In this document: positions 60,648 through 64,000 of the stretch, piece after piece
How positions within the stretch are numbered: the first letter of the stretch is position 1
Layout of the letters: every line of letters begins with the position of its first letter
Source: an uncultured Eubacteriales bacterium
GTDB taxonomy: Bacteria; Bacillota; Clostridia; Tissierellales; Peptoniphilaceae
Reading direction: 5' to 3'
Assembly: GCA_900539225.1 (NCBI GenBank)
Contig: UQBO01000002.1
Coordinates: forward strand, 1-64,000
Length of the DNA: 64,000 bases
Made by a program: the position numbers and the translations under genes
Notes under the pieces: generated by a model
Database searches by the model: none
Told to the model about the DNA's origin: nothing
Seen by the model: the letters and a program-made list of their open reading frames with translations, nothing else

Positions 60648-62060
60648 ATGATTAAATTACACAACACACTAAGTGGATTAGTAGAAGATTTCAAACCTAT
60701 AAACGATACTAAGGTGAACTTTTATTGTTGTGGTCCTACTGTTTATAATGACATACATGTAGGCAATGCCAGACCTTTAGTTGTATTTGATACAGTTAGA
60801 AGATTTTTGATATTCATGGGCTACGATGTAAAGTATGTTTTTAACTTCACTGACGTAGACGATAAAATAATTAATAAGGCGAACGAAAGCGGTATCACTT
60901 CGAACGAAGTGGCTGAAAAGTACATCGAGCGCTTCAAAGATGTTGCGGGAAGGCTTGGTATTTATGACTATGACAATATAAATCCAAGAGCAACTGAACA
61001 TATGGACGAGATCATAGACTTTGTCAAGGCGCTTGTTGACAAGGGTGCTGCATACGAGTCAGATGGCGATGTTTACTTTGACACTACTAAGGCGAAGGAC
61101 TACGGAAAACTTTCTAAGAAGAATATCGACGGCCTTATCTCAGGACTAAGAGTTGATATAAATGAAAAGAAGAAAAACCCACTGGACTTTGCTCTATGGA
61201 AGAAGGCTAAGCCAAATGAACCGCACTGGGCATCACCATGGTCCGAAGGTAGACCTGGCTGGCACATTGAGTGCTCAGCTATGAGTAGGGCAATCTTAGG
61301 TGATACGATTGATATACACGCTGGCGGCAGCGATTTAGAGTTTCCTCACCATGAGAATGAAATTCAACAAAGTGAGGCTCTAACAGGAAAGCCATTCGCA
61401 AAGTATTGGCTACACAATGGCATGGTCAATGTTGATGGCAAAAAGATGAGTAAATCACTAGGCAATTTCATTTTGCTTAAGGATTTGCTTGACGATTATG
61501 ACAAGGACACAGTAAGATTTTTTATCTTGTCAACTCATTATAGAAAGCCAATGAACTTTACTAAAGAAGGCATGGATGGAGCAAAAAACTCGGTAAAGAG
61601 GATACACAACGCTCTTAAGAGACTTGGAGCCATCAAAGATACAGGTAAAAAGGCCTCTGATGAAATTATCAAAGATATTGATAATGAAGTAGCTGGCTTT
61701 ATCGCCGCTATGAGCGACGATTTTAATACAGCTGATGCACTTACAAGCGTTTTCAATATTGTTAAGATAATAAATAAGCTTGAAGATGATGATTATGAAA
61801 GCGCAAAATATATAGAAGATAAATTAAATGATTTACTAAAGGTTCTTGGCCTTGATGATAGTGAAGCAGTGATGAAAGCTGGCGATGAAGAAGAATCACT
61901 TGGTGAAGACGAAGAAAAGATTAAAAAGATGATAAACGAGAGAAATGAAGCAAGAGCAAATAAAGATTATGCCAAGGCTGACAAGATTAGAGACGATTTA
62001 CTTGCCATGGGCATAAAGATTATAGATAGCAAAGACGGACAAAGATGGGAAAGGATCTAG
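60648..62060 (+). CDS. cysS: Cysteinyl-tRNA synthetase
   Basis: 470 residues from ATG 60648, with TAAGGAGG before it; the frame stays open upstream to 60357 but overlaps the TetR gene. Zinc ligands are Cys in YCCGPTVY and ECSAM. The HIGH-like motif is HVGNARP (about 34-40), and KMSKS is in GKKMSKSLGNF (near 264). It charges tRNA-Cys. It overlaps mrnC by 16 bp. Confidence 0.96.
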   Translation: MIKLHNTLSGLVEDFKPINDTKVNFYCCGPTVYNDIHVGNARPLVVFDTVRRFLIFMGYDVKYVFNFTDVDDKIINKANESGITSNEVAEKYIERFKDVAGRLGIYDYDNINPRATEHMDEIIDFVKALVDKGAAYESDGDVYFDTTKAKDYGKLSKKNIDGLISGLRVDINEKKKNPLDFALWKKAKPNEPHWASPWSEGRPGWHIECSAMSRAILGDTIDIHAGGSDLEFPHHENEIQQSEALTGKPFAKYWLHNGMVNVDGKKMSKSLGNFILLKDLLDDYDKDTVRFFILSTHYRKPMNFTKEGMDGAKNSVKRIHNALKRLGAIKDTGKKASDEIIKDIDNEVAGFIAAMSDDFNTADALTSVFNIVKIINKLEDDDYESAKYIEDKLNDLLKVLGLDDSEAVMKAGDEEESLGEDEEKIKKMINERNEARANKDYAKADKIRDDLLAMGIKIIDSKDGQRWERI

Positions 62061-62461
62061 ATATAAGCGAACTTTTCGGTATTGAGTACAGTGATGCTGA
62101 AATTAATGAGATGAGCCCAATAAGGCTTGCCTACATTGGCGACGCTGTCTACGAGCTCTTCGTTAGATATTACATCGCGAAAGAGCCGCTAAAGGCGCAC
62201 GAGCTGCAAAAGCTATCGACAAAGTATGTAAGTGCTTATGCGCAAAGAGATGCTTTTGAAAAGATAAAGGATCATCTTACAGAGGACGAACTTTATGTCT
62301 TTAAAAGAGCCAGAAACCATAAATCACACAAGGCACCAAAGAATACGGACAACAGTGCATATAAGGTGTCAACAGGCTTTGAAGCTCTCATTGCATATCT
62401 ATTTTTGAAGAAAGAATACACTAGACTTTTTGAGCTAGTTACAATATGTTTGGAGGATTAA
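62045..62461 (+). CDS. mrnC: Mini-ribonuclease III
   Basis: 138 residues. The single RNase III-type domain has RLAYIGDAVYELFVRYYIA and the text KVSTGFEALIAYLFL with the metal-binding glutamate; no dsRNA-binding domain follows. It processes 23S rRNA ends. Order cysS-mrnC-rlmB-yacP is the same as in Bacillus. Confidence 0.94.
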   Translation: MGKDLDISELFGIEYSDAEINEMSPIRLAYIGDAVYELFVRYYIAKEPLKAHELQKLSTKYVSAYAQRDAFEKIKDHLTEDELYVFKRARNHKSHKAPKNTDNSAYKVSTGFEALIAYLFLKKEYTRLFELVTICLED

Positions 62462-62462
62462 A

Positions 62463-63209
62463 TTGGAAGAACAATATATATACGGAAGAAATCCCGTTAT
62501 GGAACTTTTGAAGAATGGCAGAGCCATCGACAAATTATATGTGCAAAAAGGAGAGCTAAAGGGCTCAATCTTCAGAATTTTAAGCCTTGCAAATGAACAT
62601 GGCATCATAGTACAAAGAGTTGAGAGAGAAAAGCTTGACTCACTAGCAAAGGGCGAAGTGCATCAAGGCGTTGTCGCATTTACAGCAGGTTTTGAATACA
62701 AAAGTATTGAAGATGGCTTTAAGCTTGCAGAGGAAAAAGGTGAGGACCCTTTCTTTGTAGTTTTAGACGGTATTGAAGATACTCATAATCTAGGCGCAAT
62801 CATTAGAACAGCTGAGTGCGCTGGCGTTCACGCGGTTATCATACCAAAGAGAAGATCAGCTATGGTTAACGAAACAGTTTATAAAGCTTCAGCAGGAGCA
62901 GTTGATAACATGATAGTTGTGAACGTAACTAACCTTAATCAAACGATAAAAGAGCTTAAAGAAAGAAACGTATGGATATACGGACTTGATATGGATGGCC
63001 AAAAATACACAAAAGCAAATCTATTGGGCCCAGTAGCCTTAGTAGTTGGATCAGAAGGCAAAGGCTTATCAGATCTTGTTAAAAAGAACTGCGACGCTAT
63101 AATTAGCCTACCAATGTTTGGCAAGACAAACTCATTAAACGCATCAAATGCGGCAGCTATTGCCATGTATGAAATTTTAAGACAGAAGGATGAAAAAGAA
63201 AAAGCTTAG
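62463..63209 (+). CDS. rlmB: 23S rRNA 2'-O-ribose methyltransferase RlmB (SPOUT/TrmH)
   Basis: 248 residues starting with TTG 62463 after GGAGG. The substrate-binding N-terminal domain (1-75) is followed by the SPOUT fold with DGIEDTHNLGAIIRTAE, LVVGSEGKGLSDLV and SLPMFGKTNSLNASNAAAI, the knot that binds SAM. It methylates G2251 or the equivalent tRNA G18. It overlaps yacP by 20 bp. Confidence 0.93.
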   Translation: MEEQYIYGRNPVMELLKNGRAIDKLYVQKGELKGSIFRILSLANEHGIIVQRVEREKLDSLAKGEVHQGVVAFTAGFEYKSIEDGFKLAEEKGEDPFFVVLDGIEDTHNLGAIIRTAECAGVHAVIIPKRRSAMVNETVYKASAGAVDNMIVVNVTNLNQTIKELKERNVWIYGLDMDGQKYTKANLLGPVALVVGSEGKGLSDLVKKNCDAIISLPMFGKTNSLNASNAAAIAMYEILRQKDEKEKA

Positions 63210-63708
63210 GCAAATACTCTACGTTGACGGCTACAACGTCATCAACTCGTGGGAGCATTTGAGAGATAGAAAGGAAGAGTCTCTAGAGGCTGCTCGTGAT
63301 GAGCTGGAGAACATCCTAGAAGAATACATGCGCTATAATAAAGAGCGCATCATACTTGTCTACGATGGCCACCTGATTAAAGGTAATCAAGGCGAAAAGA
63401 AAATAGTAAAGGGCCTTGAGATAGTTTTTACTAAGGAGAATATCACGGCAGACTCATATATTGAGAGGGAAGTAGCTAATATGCCTTATGGCTATAGGAT
63501 AAGAGTCGCGACAAGTGACCTTGCCGAGCAAAGCCTTATCTTTCAAAGAGGCGCCTCAAGACTTAGCTCAAGAGAGCTCGCTATAGAGATAGAAAATTCT
63601 AAGCGTACACAAAAAAGAATTTCTAAGAAAATCAATATGATTAATAACATGAAAATATCTGGCATCGATGAAGCAGAACTGGATAAATTGAAGGATTTAG
63701 ATTTATAA
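63190..63708 (+). CDS. yacP: NYN-domain ribosome-associated endonuclease (YacP/Rae1)
   Basis: 172 residues. The NYN (PIN-like) fold has YVDGYNVINSW at the N-terminus, the acidic patch in ILVYDGH near 60, and ATSDLAEQ near 112. In Bacillus subtilis Rae1 cuts mRNA in the ribosome A-site. Here it overlaps rlmB, and sigH, which follows it in Bacillus, is absent; rpmG comes next. Confidence 0.9.
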   Translation: MKKKKLRQILYVDGYNVINSWEHLRDRKEESLEAARDELENILEEYMRYNKERIILVYDGHLIKGNQGEKKIVKGLEIVFTKENITADSYIEREVANMPYGYRIRVATSDLAEQSLIFQRGASRLSSRELAIEIENSKRTQKRISKKINMINNMKISGIDEAELDKLKDLDL

Positions 63709-63783
63709 AAAATAAAACAACTAAAAATAATTATATAATAAGGAAATAATATAAAAAATATATCAAAATAATTTAAAAAAAGC

Positions 63784-63812
63784 TTGACAAATTGACGAAA
63801 CTACGATAATAT
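63784..63812 (+). promoter_or_regulatory. Promoter of rpmG
   Basis: Consensus TTGACA (63784-63789), a 17-nt spacer and TAATAT (63807-63812). Confidence 0.78.
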
Positions 63813-63825
63813 ATATAGGTAGTTG

Positions 63826-63848
63826 TATAATACTTTTAGAGTATTATA
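63826..63848 (+). promoter_or_regulatory. Hairpin in the rpmG leader
   Basis: TATAATACT (63826-63834) pairs with AGTATTATA (63840-63848) around TTTAG. It stands just before the AGGAGG site of rpmG and could stabilise or regulate the mRNA. Confidence 0.6.
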
Positions 63849-63868
63849 TGAGTAGGAGGTGTTTATAA

Positions 63869-64000
63869 ATGAGAGAAAAGGTCGTATTAGCTTGCACAGA
63901 ATGCAATCAAAGAAATTACACAACTAAGAAGAATAAGAAGAACACTACTGAAAGAATTGAACTTCAAAAGTACTGTAAGTTCTGCAAGAAGCACACAGCA
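63869..64000 (+). CDS. rpmG: 50S ribosomal protein L33, truncated by the window end
   Basis: 44 codons from ATG 63869 to the window edge; the full protein is about 49 residues. CTECNQRNY and CKFCKKH supply the two CxxC pairs of the zinc-binding (C+) type L33. AGGAGG precedes the ATG. The usual downstream genes are secE and nusG, which are outside the window. Confidence 0.95.
   Translation, partial: MREKVVLACTECNQRNYTTKKNKKNTTERIELQKYCKFCKKHTA

Overview
The window comes from a low-GC, Gram-positive, probably obligately anaerobic bacterium of the Bacillota (Clostridia/Tissierellia side; a Peptoniphilaceae-like host is my inference from gene content, not proven). Pointers are the AGGAGG/GGTGAT ribosome binding sites, sigma-A promoters with 17-nt spacers, a Bacillus-like tmk-darA-holB-ricT cluster, Veg, RicT, mini-RNase III and YacP, together with anaerobic functions: amino-acid fermentation enzymes (tryptophanase family, cysteine desulfidase, Orn/Lys/Arg decarboxylase, glutamate formimidoyltransferase), a flavodiiron protein, an EFR1 flavodoxin/ferredoxin and a YedF/DUF3343 pair.

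Layout. 0-3 kb: tail of an ABC ATPase, a DUF7916-like barrel protein, an M20 amidohydrolase and an Mrp/NBP35 ATPase. 3-6 kb: an AT-rich accessory patch with a MacB-ectodomain-like lipoprotein, a small secreted protein and, divergently, a Fic protein whose promoter carries repeated operators. 6-12.5 kb (minus strand): an FbpABC-type ABC importer followed by a GT4 glycosyltransferase and a transglutaminase-like lipoprotein. 12.5-17.4 kb: free methionine sulfoxide reductase, an AT-rich exporter, a GlsB-like membrane protein, DUF218 and 3D-domain envelope proteins, and exonuclease III. 17.5-28.2 kb: HtrA, Veg, an 18-bp minisatellite, then a long uninterrupted plus-strand run from ispE through tmk-darA-holB-ricT to an aldolase/isomerase pair (probable 5-deoxyribose or methylthioribose salvage) and a DUF5711-like protein. 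28.2-33.6 kb: yedF-DUF3343-DUF951, the tryptophanase-family lyase, and cysteine desulfidase with a partner membrane protein. 33.6-39.2 kb: a 1388-residue SF1 helicase coupled to a degenerate GH77 (MalQ-like) protein. 39.4-45.2 kb: a complete oppABCDF peptide importer. 45-49 kb: VanZ-like protein and a minus-strand racemase-murE-DD-carboxypeptidase wall operon. 49-58 kb: flavodiiron protein, DUF1858, acyl-ACP thioesterase, ftcD, mgtE, an MGDG-synthase-type glycosyltransferase, an RNA uracil methyltransferase, a lipase-like hydrolase and an EFR1 protein. 58-60.5 kb: oleate hydratase and a TetR regulator. 60.6-64 kb: cysS-mrnC-rlmB-yacP and the start of rpmG.

Most of the window is ordinary core genome with tight operons and well-formed terminators. 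The least explained parts are the helicase/degenerate GH77 couple (33.6-39.2 kb), the secreted protein plus lipoprotein pair next to the operator array (3.1-4.95 kb), the 18-bp minisatellite upstream of ispE, and an acidic, still-duplicating insert inside the HtrA protease domain. No tRNA, rRNA, CRISPR array, IS element or prophage was recognised.
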